A stretch of 57,008 nt of DNA from an uncultured Solimonas sp. (GTDB lineage: Bacteria; Pseudomonadota; Gammaproteobacteria; Nevskiales; Nevskiaceae): the NCBI GenBank assembly GCA_946478985.1, contig CAMLDZ010000006.1, positions 1 through 57,008 of the forward strand, given 5' to 3'. The translations under genes were made by a program, and so were the position numbers. The notes below the pieces were generated by a model. It worked only from the letters and a program-made list of their open reading frames with translations, searched no databases and was not told the DNA's origin. Below, one piece after another: positions 30,056 through 38,084 of the stretch (within the stretch, counting starts at the first letter, position 1; each line of letters begins with the position of its first letter).

Positions 30056-31006
30056 ATGACGTCTGTCCTGCCTGAAGGTTCGATCGAGACGGCCATCGTC
30101 GGCGGCGGTGTGATCGGCCTGGCCTGCGCCGAGGCGCTGAGCCGCGCCGGTCGCAAGGTCTGCGTGATCGAGCGCGGCCAGCTCGGCCGCGCCGCGTCCT
30201 GGGCCGGCGGCGGCATGCTCAGCGTGCTGCCGCCCGATCAAGCGCTGGTCGAGCCGCTGCGCGGCCTGCTCGCGCAATCCCTGGCTCTGTATCCGCGGTG
30301 GTGCGAGCGGCTGCGCCGCGAATCGGGGATCGACCCCGAGTACTGGATCAGCGGCGGCCGCTACATCCGGCACGACGGCCGCCGCATCGACTATCCGCAG
30401 CTCGCCCAGGTGCGCAATCCGCGTCTGCTGCGCGCCCTTGTCGAGGTGCTGCGCCGCCGCGGCGTGCCGCTGCTCGAGGACACCGAGGTGCAGGGCTGGA
30501 TCGAGGACCGCGGCGTGCTGCACGGGCTGCGCACCGCGCGTGGCCAGCTGAACTGCGCGAGCGCCGTGCTCGCCGCCGGTGCCTGGTCGGCGGCGCTGGG
30601 CGCCGACGGCGTGGTGCCGACCAAGGGGCAGATGCTGCTGCTGCGCGCGGCGCCCAACGAGCTGCCGCAGATCCTGATCGGCGAAGACGCCTACCTGATT
30701 CCGCGCCGTGACGGCCTGGTCCTGCTCGGCAGCACGCTGGAAGACGCCGGCTTCGATACCAAGCCGACGCAGGAGGCGCGCACGCTGTTGCTGGCGCGCG
30801 GCGCGCGCTTGTGGCCACGCGTCACGGCCTTGCGGATCGAGCGGCACTGGGCCGGCTTGCGGCCGCGGCCGGTACAGGCCTATCCGCTGCTCGGGCCCCA
30901 TCCGCGGCTGGCGGGCCTGCATCTGGCGACTGGGCACTTCCGCATCGGCCTGACCCTGGCGCCTGGCACGGCCGAGCGCGTGCGCGTTGCGCTCGAGGCG
31001 GTCTAG
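30056..31006 (+). CDS. thiO: FAD-dependent glycine oxidase ThiO-like
   Basis: A 316-residue DAO-family flavoprotein with a dinucleotide-binding start AIVGGGVIGLACAEAL, then WAGGGMLSVLPP, VLAAGAWSAALG, PTKGQMLLL, and the C-terminal HWAGLRPRP and LATGHFRIGLTLAPGTA segments. It most likely oxidises glycine to the imine used for the thiazole of thiamine. Placement between ispH and the minor-pilin genes recurs in gammaproteobacteria. Other D-amino-acid oxidase activity cannot be excluded. Confidence 0.85.
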   Translation: MTSVLPEGSIETAIVGGGVIGLACAEALSRAGRKVCVIERGQLGRAASWAGGGMLSVLPPDQALVEPLRGLLAQSLALYPRWCERLRRESGIDPEYWISGGRYIRHDGRRIDYPQLAQVRNPRLLRALVEVLRRRGVPLLEDTEVQGWIEDRGVLHGLRTARGQLNCASAVLAAGAWSAALGADGVVPTKGQMLLLRAAPNELPQILIGEDAYLIPRRDGLVLLGSTLEDAGFDTKPTQEARTLLLARGARLWPRVTALRIERHWAGLRPRPVQAYPLLGPHPRLAGLHLATGHFRIGLTLAPGTAERVRVALEAV

Positions 31007-31007
31007 G

Positions 31008-31173
31008 GCCTGTTACCGTTATGGACGTCGCTATGGCGCCCCGCCGTGGCGGGACCGTTCTGCTGCATCGCTGGGTCATGACGGGCTTGCGTGCGTCCAG
31101 GACACCGCCCGCCCCTGCGTGCGTTGCATTCCGGTCGGCTCCCCCAGGGAGCTCCGTCACAGCGGTAACGGGC
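31008..31173. repeat. MITE-like element with imperfect terminal inverted repeats
   Basis: The gap between thiO and pilE holds a 166-bp segment bounded by GCCTGTTACCGTTATGGAC (31008-31026) and the inverted copy GTCACAGCGGTAACGGGC (31156-31173), matching at roughly 14 of 17 aligned positions. Inside are short hairpins (CCCGCCGTGGCGGG; GCTCCC-CCA-GGGAGC). No transposase or convincing gene is present. It could be a miniature transposon or other dispersed structured repeat; a single copy in this window cannot prove it. Confidence 0.4.
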
Positions 31174-31248
31174 TACAGGCGGCGCTTCGAAGACGCGTCC
31201 GTTGGTGTGCTCCGACCTCGGCCCTGGCCGTGGCCCTGCAGCCGGACC

Positions 31249-31653
31249 CTACCAGCAGGCCGTTGGCGTGCGCGTGCCACTCTGGTCGATGTTCAAGGGA
31301 CTGCAGCTGACGCCGCTCTGCGTATCGTGTTCCTGACCGCTGCCAGCGATTGCGGTGGCACGGACATCGAAGGTGTTGGCGCCGGCGTTTACGACACTGA
31401 ACTGGTAGGAGGCAGCGATCCCGGTCCCGGCTGGCGGCGCGCCCAGTGCGGTCGCCGAACCCTGGTAGCTGCTGGCATTGGCGCGCCACTTTTCCTGCTG
31501 GAGCTGAAGGTTCAATAACATCGCCTGTGCATCCGCGCGGCGCGCTTTGCGTATGTAGCGCTGGTAGGAGGGCAGGGCGATGGCGGCCAGGATCGAGATC
31601 ACGACAACGACGATCAGCAACTCGATGAGCGTGAAGCCTGAGGGGCGGCGCAT
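31249..31653 (-). CDS. pilE: Type IV pilus minor pilin PilE-like
   Basis: A 134-residue prepilin starting at ATG 31651-31653. A short basic leader ends at a prepilin peptidase site (RRPSG/FTLIELLIVVVVI) with Glu at +5, followed by the long hydrophobic alpha-1 helix and a small globular part. A C-terminal Cys pair (GVSCSPL, TACW) probably forms the usual D-region disulfide. It is read opposite to the other minor-pilin genes; in Pseudomonas pilE is co-directional at the end of the fimU-pilE cluster. Confidence 0.85.
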   Translation of the reverse strand: MRRPSGFTLIELLIVVVVISILAAIALPSYQRYIRKARRADAQAMLLNLQLQQEKWRANASSYQGSATALGAPPAGTGIAASYQFSVVNAGANTFDVRATAIAGSGQEHDTQSGVSCSPLNIDQSGTRTPTACW

Positions 31654-31861
31654 GGAAGTTTCCTGACGAGGGGGTGACTGAGGAAAATGCATCTCGACGG
31701 CAGGGGACTGTCAGGAGCGGACAAGTGGGCCGGCCGAGCGGACGGATGGACCATCCCGAGGTCGCGTCGGACAGTGTGGCTGCAATAATCGCATAGGCCG
31801 GGCTGCGGGAGCCGCGGGCCAGGGTCGGGGCAGAGCGGGCAGTCGTCGTGAAGGGGGCGAG

Positions 31862-32413
31862 GTGAGGCAGGAGCGCAATGGCGGGTTCTCGGTGATCGAG
31901 CTGATGGTGACCCTGGTCATCGTCGTGGTGTTTGCGTTGCTGGCGGTGCCGAGTTTTTCGTCGATGCTGGACCGCAGCCGCCTGCGCAGCGCGACCGAGC
32001 AGCTGCGCGTCGATTTGACGCTGGCCCGCACCGAGGCGCTGCGCCGCGATGATGGTGTCGTCGTCAGCTTCGTGCGCAACGACGCGACGAGCTGGTGCTG
32101 GGGAATGCGAGTCGACGCGAGCTGCGACTGCACGCAGACGAGCGGTGCGGAGCTGTGCTTCCTCGACCGCGACGGCGGCGGCACGCCCATCCGCCGTGTC
32201 GTCAGCAGCGTCGATTATCGGGGCGTGCGGCTCGACGCCCTGCCGTTCGGTGGCGCGCTGGCGTTCAACGCCGTGCGACCGACGCTGGCCAGCGGCTCGG
32301 CGTCGTTCTCTGCCGGCGACTATGCGGCGCGCGTGGCCGTCGGCAACGTCGGGCGCATTCGCACCTGCTCGGTCAGCGGGCCAAATTATCTGTATTACTT
32401 CGATCCATGCTGA
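31862..32413 (+). CDS. fimT: Minor pilin GspH/FimT/FimU family
   Basis: A 183-residue prepilin starting with GTG at 31862. The leader ends at NGG/FSVIELMVTLVIVVV with Glu+5. The GspH/FimT globular domain follows (RSATEQLRVDLTLARTEALRR is typical). Two Cys pairs occur in CWGMRVDASCDC and later. It probably primes the pilus tip complex. First gene of a rightward operon; its end overlaps pilW by seven bases. Confidence 0.85.
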   Translation: MRQERNGGFSVIELMVTLVIVVVFALLAVPSFSSMLDRSRLRSATEQLRVDLTLARTEALRRDDGVVVSFVRNDATSWCWGMRVDASCDCTQTSGAELCFLDRDGGGTPIRRVVSSVDYRGVRLDALPFGGALAFNAVRPTLASGSASFSAGDYAARVAVGNVGRIRTCSVSGPNYLYYFDPC

Positions 32414-33345
32414 ATACGCCCGCCACGATCCATCGCCAGCGCGGCCTGTCGCTGGTCGAGCTGATGGTCGCACTGGTGGCGGGCCTGATGGTCGTGGCCA
32501 TCGGCACCCAGCTGCTGGTGATGAACCTGACCTCCGGCGCGACCAACCTGCGCTACATGCGTTTCAACGAAGACCTGCGCGGCGCCATCAATGCGATCAG
32601 TCACGATGTGGCGCGCGCCGGCGGCTGGGCGGTGGCCGCCGATGTCGTGCAGGCCGCCGCCAATGCCGACCTGCAGTTCACAGGCACCAGTGGCAATGTC
32701 ACCATCAGCGCACTGCGCTCCGGCACCGATACCGCCATCGATGTCTTTGCCGCACCGCTGTCCGCGGCGATCCTCAGCAATCGGGTGCTGCTGGTCCTGC
32801 AGACCGACAGTGACGGCGTGCGTCAGCTGTGTCGATTCACCGTCACCGGTCGTCCCAGCGCCAGCACGCTGAGCGCAACGTTCATCGATTGTCGTTCGTC
32901 GGGCACGCCGGCCACGGCGCTGCCGAGCAGCTTCGTGCTCGCGCGGGCCTGGTCGATCGTCAATCCTTTCGGTCTGGTCGAGGCGAGCAGCTCCTGCATC
33001 CGCTTCAGCTACGACATCGACCAGGACGGCCTGCTGGAATCGGACGACGAGATCTTCGGTTACCGCTATGACGCCGCCAACAAGAGCGTGGAGACCCGCA
33101 CCGGCGACGGCGCCTGCGCGGTCGACGGCGGCTGGAATGATCTCTTCGATCCGCGCTCGGTCGAGATCAGCGCGTTCACGGTGACGACGATTCCCTGCGC
33201 GAACACGCCCTGCGGCGTGGTCAATCAGCTCAACGTCAATCTGCGCCAGTACCAGCTGCAGATAGACGGCCGCCTGAAAGCGGATACGGCGGCGGTCCGC
33301 AGCGTGCAGACCATGGTCAAGATTCGCAACGACAGCGTTAATTGA
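32407..33345 (+). CDS. pilW: Minor pilin PilW-like
   Basis: A 312-residue prepilin starting at ATG 32407. Cleavage site HRQRG/LSLVELMVALVAGL with Glu+5, then a hydrophobic helix and a large soluble domain. Length and the DLRGAINAISHDVARAGGW segment fit PilW, which links tip minor pilins in type IV pili. The start overlaps fimT and pilX follows after five bases. Confidence 0.85.
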   Translation: MLNTPATIHRQRGLSLVELMVALVAGLMVVAIGTQLLVMNLTSGATNLRYMRFNEDLRGAINAISHDVARAGGWAVAADVVQAAANADLQFTGTSGNVTISALRSGTDTAIDVFAAPLSAAILSNRVLLVLQTDSDGVRQLCRFTVTGRPSASTLSATFIDCRSSGTPATALPSSFVLARAWSIVNPFGLVEASSSCIRFSYDIDQDGLLESDDEIFGYRYDAANKSVETRTGDGACAVDGGWNDLFDPRSVEISAFTVTTIPCANTPCGVVNQLNVNLRQYQLQIDGRLKADTAAVRSVQTMVKIRNDSVN

Positions 33346-33350
33346 TCGCC

Positions 33351-34751
33351 ATGCTTCCGATCCGCGTTCCTTCGTCGTCTCGTCACCGTCAACGGGGTGT
33401 CGCTGCCTTGGCAATCGCCTTGCTGATCGTCGTCATCGCCACGGCGGTGACTGTCGGTGTCGCGCAGATCGCCGTCGGGGATCAAAAGAGCATCGCCAAC
33501 GAGCTGCGCAGCCGACAGGCGGGCTCGATGGCAGAGCTGGCCCTGGAGCGCGGCATTCTGTATCTGCGCCAGCGCAAGTCCGCCGGCGCCGTCGGCGCGA
33601 TGGGCAGCTGGACGGCCTGCGCGTCGGCCAGCACGGCGCTGCCCTGCGGCGACGGCGAGCGCAATCTGTTTGGCAGCGAATGGACGGCGATCGGCCCGCT
33701 CGACTCCACCACGCTGGCGCTGAGCAGCGAGAAGCTGGCGCCGACCGGCCCGGCGATCTCGGGCTTCTTCTCCGTCTACTACGTGGCACGGCGCGCCAGC
33801 GCCGGCAGCGCTGCACCGGGCAATGGCGTCTATCACGTGATCGTGCGTGGTCTGTCCGAGGACAGCGGCGCGACCGCGCTGGTGCGCAAGGCGATGATCT
33901 TCACGCCGTTCCTGGCGCGCGCGCCCGATTCGCCGCTGATCGCAGCTGGCACGATCGGCATCACGGGCACGCTGTCCATCGTCGCCAATCCCAATGGCGG
34001 CGGGACAGGCGTACCGCTGTCCTCGTGGTCGGGTGCCAATACCAGCCTGCACGGTGCCATGCAGAGCTGTCACATCACCGAGTATCTGAGCACCGACAGC
34101 ACGACGACCACGCAGACCGATGACAACGGTCACTCGTTGGTACTGTGCCCGTCCTGTGAGTGCCCTAACGACAGCGATCTGCAGCTGAGCAATGACGGAC
34201 GCGAGGGTATCGACATCCTCGACGTCGACCAGGCCGTCAACGGCGGGCCCAGCAGCACCGACGTCAATCCCGACAGCGCGTATTTTCCGAGCGATGTCTT
34301 CGAATACATCTTCGGTGTACCGCAGACGCAATATCAGACGATCAAGGACAACGCCCAGCAGATCGCCAGTTGCGACAGTCTGGGGCCTTCCTCGCACGGC
34401 CTGTTCTGGATCGCCGGCGCCTGCGAGATTCCGTCCAATACCGTCGTCGGCAGTTTTGCGGCGCCAGTGCTGCTGGTGATCGAGGATGGAAGTTTTCGAA
34501 TGAATGCCAACAGCACCTTCATTGGGCTGCTGTTTGCGTTTGCCAACGCGGGTTCGGTGAGCGTGACGATTAACGGCGGGCCGACGCTGGTCGGCGCGCT
34601 CGTCTCGAACCAGAACATTGATCTGGGCAACGGTAACTACACTGCCCGGTACGACCGGCAGACGCTGGAGAACCTCGGCAATGGCGGCAGCAACCCGCCG
34701 GGCCTGTTGTCGATCATTCCCGGCAGCTGGACCGACCACCAGCGGCCTTGA
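33351..34751 (+). CDS. pilX: PilX-family pilus assembly protein (long form)
   Basis: A 466-residue protein starting at ATG 33351. RHRQRG/VAALAIALLIVVIATAV is a prepilin-like N-terminus without Glu+5, as is normal for the PilX/GspK class; GDQKSIANELRSRQAGSMAELALE is the PilX_N pattern. The body is much longer than the short Pseudomonas PilX. It contains a Cys-rich segment (LCPSCECPND, about residues 266-275) and a C-terminal beta-rich section (SFRMNANSTFIGLLFAFANAG). Probably a tip-complex subunit. Confidence 0.75.
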   Translation: MLPIRVPSSSRHRQRGVAALAIALLIVVIATAVTVGVAQIAVGDQKSIANELRSRQAGSMAELALERGILYLRQRKSAGAVGAMGSWTACASASTALPCGDGERNLFGSEWTAIGPLDSTTLALSSEKLAPTGPAISGFFSVYYVARRASAGSAAPGNGVYHVIVRGLSEDSGATALVRKAMIFTPFLARAPDSPLIAAGTIGITGTLSIVANPNGGGTGVPLSSWSGANTSLHGAMQSCHITEYLSTDSTTTTQTDDNGHSLVLCPSCECPNDSDLQLSNDGREGIDILDVDQAVNGGPSSTDVNPDSAYFPSDVFEYIFGVPQTQYQTIKDNAQQIASCDSLGPSSHGLFWIAGACEIPSNTVVGSFAAPVLLVIEDGSFRMNANSTFIGLLFAFANAGSVSVTINGGPTLVGALVSNQNIDLGNGNYTARYDRQTLENLGNGGSNPPGLLSIIPGSWTDHQRP

Positions 34752-34764
34752 GGAGCGCCAAGCG

Positions 34765-37752
34765 ATGAGTCCGTACCGTTTTCCTCGGCGTGCGCGTGGC
34801 GTCGGCATGGTCGACGTGCTGGTCGGTCTGGTGGTCATCGGCCTGGGTGTCGTCGGCGTGACGCGCCTGCAGGCGGTGGTCACCCGCGAAAGCGGCACCG
34901 CCAAGGCGCGCAGCACGGCGGTGCAGCTGGCGCGTGCCAAGCTCGATGACCTCAAGCACTACACGCAGCTGTCCAGCGGCGGCAACGGTGTCTTCGGCTA
35001 CGACGAGATCGGCAACGACAGCGGTGGCGCCGAGCGGGCGTCCGGTGCGCTTTATCTGCCGGCCAGCGCCAGTATCGACATCGCCGCCGTGAGCTACTCG
35101 CGCCGCTGGACCTCGTCCGGCTTCTACTTCTGTGGCAGCACTCTGCAGCAGGCCAACTGCAGTTCGCCGCTGGCTGCCAAATCCAGACCGGATTTCAAGG
35201 CGCTGGCGGTCACGGTCGGCTGGACCGATGCCGATGGTCAGGCGCGCGCGCTGACGCTGCGCGACACCGCCAGCTCGATCGATCCGCTCAGTGTCGCCAT
35301 CGGCGTCGTCTCCGGAAGCTCATCGTCGCCACCCATCGTTCCGTACGTGCCGGGCAGCGCGCCGCAGGTCATCGCCATTGACGTCGGCAACAACGAGAAG
35401 AAGGAGACGACCAATCCCACGCCGACGCTCAACAAGAAAGGGCAGACGGTCATCAATACGATCGCCCGATACGAGACGATCCGTTACAGCGGCAGCGACA
35501 ACACGATCACCCGCGAGCAGTTCACGACGCTGAACTGCTCTTGCGCCATCGTTGCCGGCACGGGCGTGGCGTACAACGTACGCGGCGAACAGGTAAACAA
35601 GCGCCGCGGCGAGGCGGCCGATCAGTTCCAGGCCTTTGAGTGCGACATCTGCTGCCGCGACCATCACGACGATGCGAGTTGTGACATCAGCTCGCAGTCC
35701 AGCAGCAAGGCCAACTGCTTCGATCCGTACCGCCCGGTGAGCGACTACGACAGCAGCACGCGCGACCACAATCACTACACCGCCAATGGCCAGCTCGCCA
35801 ACGCAGTGGGGGACACTTACGTGGAATCCTGCCGCATGAAGCGGATCGACGGCTATCTGCGCGTCGTGCAGGATTGGCACCTGCTCAAGCTCAATGCCAT
35901 TCCGCAGAGCTACTTTGCGCCCAACGGCAGCCCGAACGCCACCAACCTCACGGCCTACGGCAATTACGTGAAAGGCATCGTCGCCGCCGCCATCACCGGC
36001 AGCGCGGCCCCCGCTGGTGGCTGGAGCACCAGCGTCACCGTCGAGAAGAACGCGACCGATCAGATGAATGCGCGCGGCATTTATCTGGATTACCTCGATG
36101 CCACGGACAAGGCCAACTGGGCGGCGCGCATCAATGCCGGCGACAGCACGGTTTATCAGACACTGCCGTTCTACGACGTCAACATGACCAAGCTCGCGCA
36201 GTGGTCCTCGGGCAGCACGGCGATCGCCACGGTCTCCAACGATCAGCTGATCAGCGAGGCATCGGGGCAGAATCTGTACAGCCGCGGCCTCGTCAAGGGC
36301 ATCTCCCAGGGCGCGACCACCGCCATCGCGCGCGTGCGCAACAGCAACACCGGCGTGATCAACGAGTTCATCACCTCGGACCCTGACGACGCCGCCAATC
36401 CGCAGACGTCGGCGATCAGCGTCACCATTCCCGGCGTGACCTACGCCGTTACCGGCACCATCAGCGGCCTGGGCAGCGGCGCGAACCTGACGGTCAGCGG
36501 CATCGGCGCCGGCGGCAGCAGCCATCTGATCTGTACGATCACCGAGTCGGTCAGCGTGACGTACAGCTGCGCGGTGCCCAGCGCGTGGAGCGGCGCGATC
36601 ACGCCGGTGGCGGCGGGCTACACGTTCACGCCGGGGGTATACGACCTCAGCAATGTCACGGCGGCAGCCAGCGGCAAGAACTTCGCGGCTTCCGGCACGG
36701 TGACTGCCGACTACACGATCACCGGCACGATCTCGCCGGCGCTCGCGGCCGCCAGCCTCGCCGCCCCGGGCAGCGGTGGCAGCGCCAATGGCAGCTGCAC
36801 TTACGACCCGACGACCGGAGCTTACGGCTGTACGGTGCCGAGCGGCTGGTCGGGCTCGGTGATCCCCTCGGCGAGCGGTTACAGCTTCACGCCGGGCGCA
36901 TACGTGGCGTCTGGGGTCACCAGCAATATCACCGCGAACTTCTCATCGAGCATCTCGACCGCGTCGACGTACACGATCAGCGGCACGGTCACCGCGGCAC
37001 CGACACTGGCGGCCGTGACGATCTCGGCCGGTTCCGGTACCAGCTGCACATACACCGCCGCCAGCGGCGCTTATAGCTGTACCGTGCCCAGCGGCTGGAG
37101 TGGCGTGGTGACGCCGAGTTCGGATCCCGGCATCAGCTTCGTGCCCGCCAGCTACAGCTACTCGGTCGTCGGCAACAACCTGCCGAGCCAGAACTTCGGT
37201 ACCCGCTACACGATCTCCGGCATCGTCGGCCAGGTCGGCAGCAGCTGGCTGACCGGCGTGACGTTCACGGCAATCGGTTCCGGCGGCAGCGGCAATGGCA
37301 GCTGCAGCTATCCGGACAGCAACGGCACCTACAGTTGCATCGTGCCGGGTTTGTGGAGCGGCTCCGTGATGCCGAGCAAGACCGGCTATTCGTTTGCCCC
37401 GGCCGCACGAACCTACGCCAACGTCACCAGCACGAACATCACCGAAAACTATTCGGCCACGGCAACGGTCATCCCCAACTACACGATCAGCGTGACGATC
37501 AGCGGCCTGAAGAATTCGACCGCCAACAATGCGACGGTCAACAGCTTCACCGGCCTGAGCTGCGGAAGCGCCACGGTCTCCGGCTCAGGCAATGACCGCA
37601 CGGCGTCGATCAGCTGCACGGTGCAGCAGGGCTGGAACGGGACCGTAACGCCGAACGTGGGCAGCGGCTCGACCTTGTCGCCGGCAAGCAACAGCTTCAG
37701 CAATGTGCAGTCCAACCAGAGCAGCAGTCACAGTTGCTCGGGTTCCTGCTGA
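34765..37752 (+). CDS. pilV: PilV-like pilin N-terminus fused to a large Cys-rich, Ig-repeat adhesin
   Basis: A 995-residue protein with AGGAG nine bases before ATG 34765. Residues 1-40 look like a PilV prepilin: basic leader, cleavage RRARG/VGMVDVLVGLVVIGLGVVG, and RLQAVVTRES after the helix; the +5 residue is Asp, not Glu. Residues 45-210 form a pilin-like domain. About 250-420 is Cys-rich (NCSCAI, CDICCRDHHDDASC). About 500-555 resembles a bacterial Ig-like (Big_2) domain. Five repeats beginning near residues 560, 650, 736, 815 and 906 share YTISGT...GSC.Y....YSCTVPSGWSGSVTPS..GYSFTPA...NF. It sits where pilY1 would be expected, so it may be the pilus-tip adhesin. Confidence 0.72.
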   Translation: MSPYRFPRRARGVGMVDVLVGLVVIGLGVVGVTRLQAVVTRESGTAKARSTAVQLARAKLDDLKHYTQLSSGGNGVFGYDEIGNDSGGAERASGALYLPASASIDIAAVSYSRRWTSSGFYFCGSTLQQANCSSPLAAKSRPDFKALAVTVGWTDADGQARALTLRDTASSIDPLSVAIGVVSGSSSSPPIVPYVPGSAPQVIAIDVGNNEKKETTNPTPTLNKKGQTVINTIARYETIRYSGSDNTITREQFTTLNCSCAIVAGTGVAYNVRGEQVNKRRGEAADQFQAFECDICCRDHHDDASCDISSQSSSKANCFDPYRPVSDYDSSTRDHNHYTANGQLANAVGDTYVESCRMKRIDGYLRVVQDWHLLKLNAIPQSYFAPNGSPNATNLTAYGNYVKGIVAAAITGSAAPAGGWSTSVTVEKNATDQMNARGIYLDYLDATDKANWAARINAGDSTVYQTLPFYDVNMTKLAQWSSGSTAIATVSNDQLISEASGQNLYSRGLVKGISQGATTAIARVRNSNTGVINEFITSDPDDAANPQTSAISVTIPGVTYAVTGTISGLGSGANLTVSGIGAGGSSHLICTITESVSVTYSCAVPSAWSGAITPVAAGYTFTPGVYDLSNVTAAASGKNFAASGTVTADYTITGTISPALAAASLAAPGSGGSANGSCTYDPTTGAYGCTVPSGWSGSVIPSASGYSFTPGAYVASGVTSNITANFSSSISTASTYTISGTVTAAPTLAAVTISAGSGTSCTYTAASGAYSCTVPSGWSGVVTPSSDPGISFVPASYSYSVVGNNLPSQNFGTRYTISGIVGQVGSSWLTGVTFTAIGSGGSGNGSCSYPDSNGTYSCIVPGLWSGSVMPSKTGYSFAPAARTYANVTSTNITENYSATATVIPNYTISVTISGLKNSTANNATVNSFTGLSCGSATVSGSGNDRTASISCTVQQGWNGTVTPNVGSGSTLSPASNSFSNVQSNQSSSHSCSGSC
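36442..37734 (+). repeat. Five tandem Ig-like repeats of about 79-91 codons in the PilV-like protein
   Basis: Repeat starts are at 36442, 36712, 36970, 37207 and 37480. Each unit begins YTITGT or a variant and carries a Cys pair around a Tyr (SCTY...GAYGCTVPSGW), then GYSFTP and an NF/NY end. The DNA is diverged between units, so this is an old protein-level duplication, not a recent DNA tandem repeat. Confidence 0.8.
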
Positions 37753-37768
37753 GGACGGCAAAAAAGCT

Positions 37769-37798
37769 TTGTTTTCCGCAAAGGCGTTCTGCTATGAT
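37769..37798 (+). promoter_or_regulatory. Promoter for the tRNA-His/tRNA-Lys unit
   Basis: TTGTTT (37769-37774) and TATGAT (37793-37798) with an 18-base spacer, followed by the GC-rich run GCGCCCC, a discriminator typical of stable-RNA promoters. The first tRNA begins 43 bases later. Confidence 0.7.
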
Positions 37799-37840
37799 TC
37801 GCGCCCCTGAGCATTCCCCGCCGGGGATGCTTGAGTCGGT

Positions 37841-37918
37841 GGTGGGCGTAGCTCAGTTGGTTAGAGTCCCAGATTGTGATTCTGGTTGTCGGGGGTTCGA
37901 GTCCCCTCGCTCACCCCA
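37841..37918 (+). tRNA. tRNA-His(GTG)
   Basis: Acceptor GTGGGCG / CGCTCAC, anticodon loop TTGTGAT (anticodon GTG), T-arm GTTCGAGTC, encoded CCA. A G at 37841 opposite the C discriminator gives the extra 5' G(-1) that histidyl-tRNA synthetase recognises. Confidence 0.95.
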
Positions 37919-37944
37919 TTTTTTACAAGTTTATTGGCGGATAC

Positions 37945-38019
37945 GGGCTGTTAGCTCAATGGTAGAGCAGCTGACTCTTAATCAGTAGGTTCGGGGTTCG
38001 AGTCCCTGACAGCCCACCA
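37945..38019 (+). tRNA. tRNA-Lys(CTT)
   Basis: Acceptor GGGCTGT / ACAGCCC, D-arm AGCTCAATGGTAGAGC, anticodon loop CTCTTAA (anticodon CTT), T-arm GTTCGAGTC, discriminator A and encoded CCA. It lies 26 bases after tRNA-His in the same unit. Confidence 0.95.
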
Positions 38020-38030
38020 ACCGTATCGAG

Positions 38031-38055
38031 AAGCCCGGCCAACGCCGGGCTTTTT
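38031..38055 (+). terminator. Terminator after the tRNA pair
   Basis: AAGCCCGG / CCGGGCTTTTT with a 6-base loop, between tRNA-Lys and ppiD. Confidence 0.85.
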
Positions 38056-38084
38056 GCTATAGGACTTCCAAGCAGAGGACAGGC

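Noticed and set aside
31007..31248. Small protein gene between thiO and pilE
   Set aside because: Open frames there have poor composition and no start context; the segment is better explained by inverted repeats and hairpins.
36442..37734. CRISPR-like or DNA tandem repeat in the pilin gene
   Set aside because: Units are about 240-270 bp, in frame and diverged at DNA level; they are protein-domain repeats.
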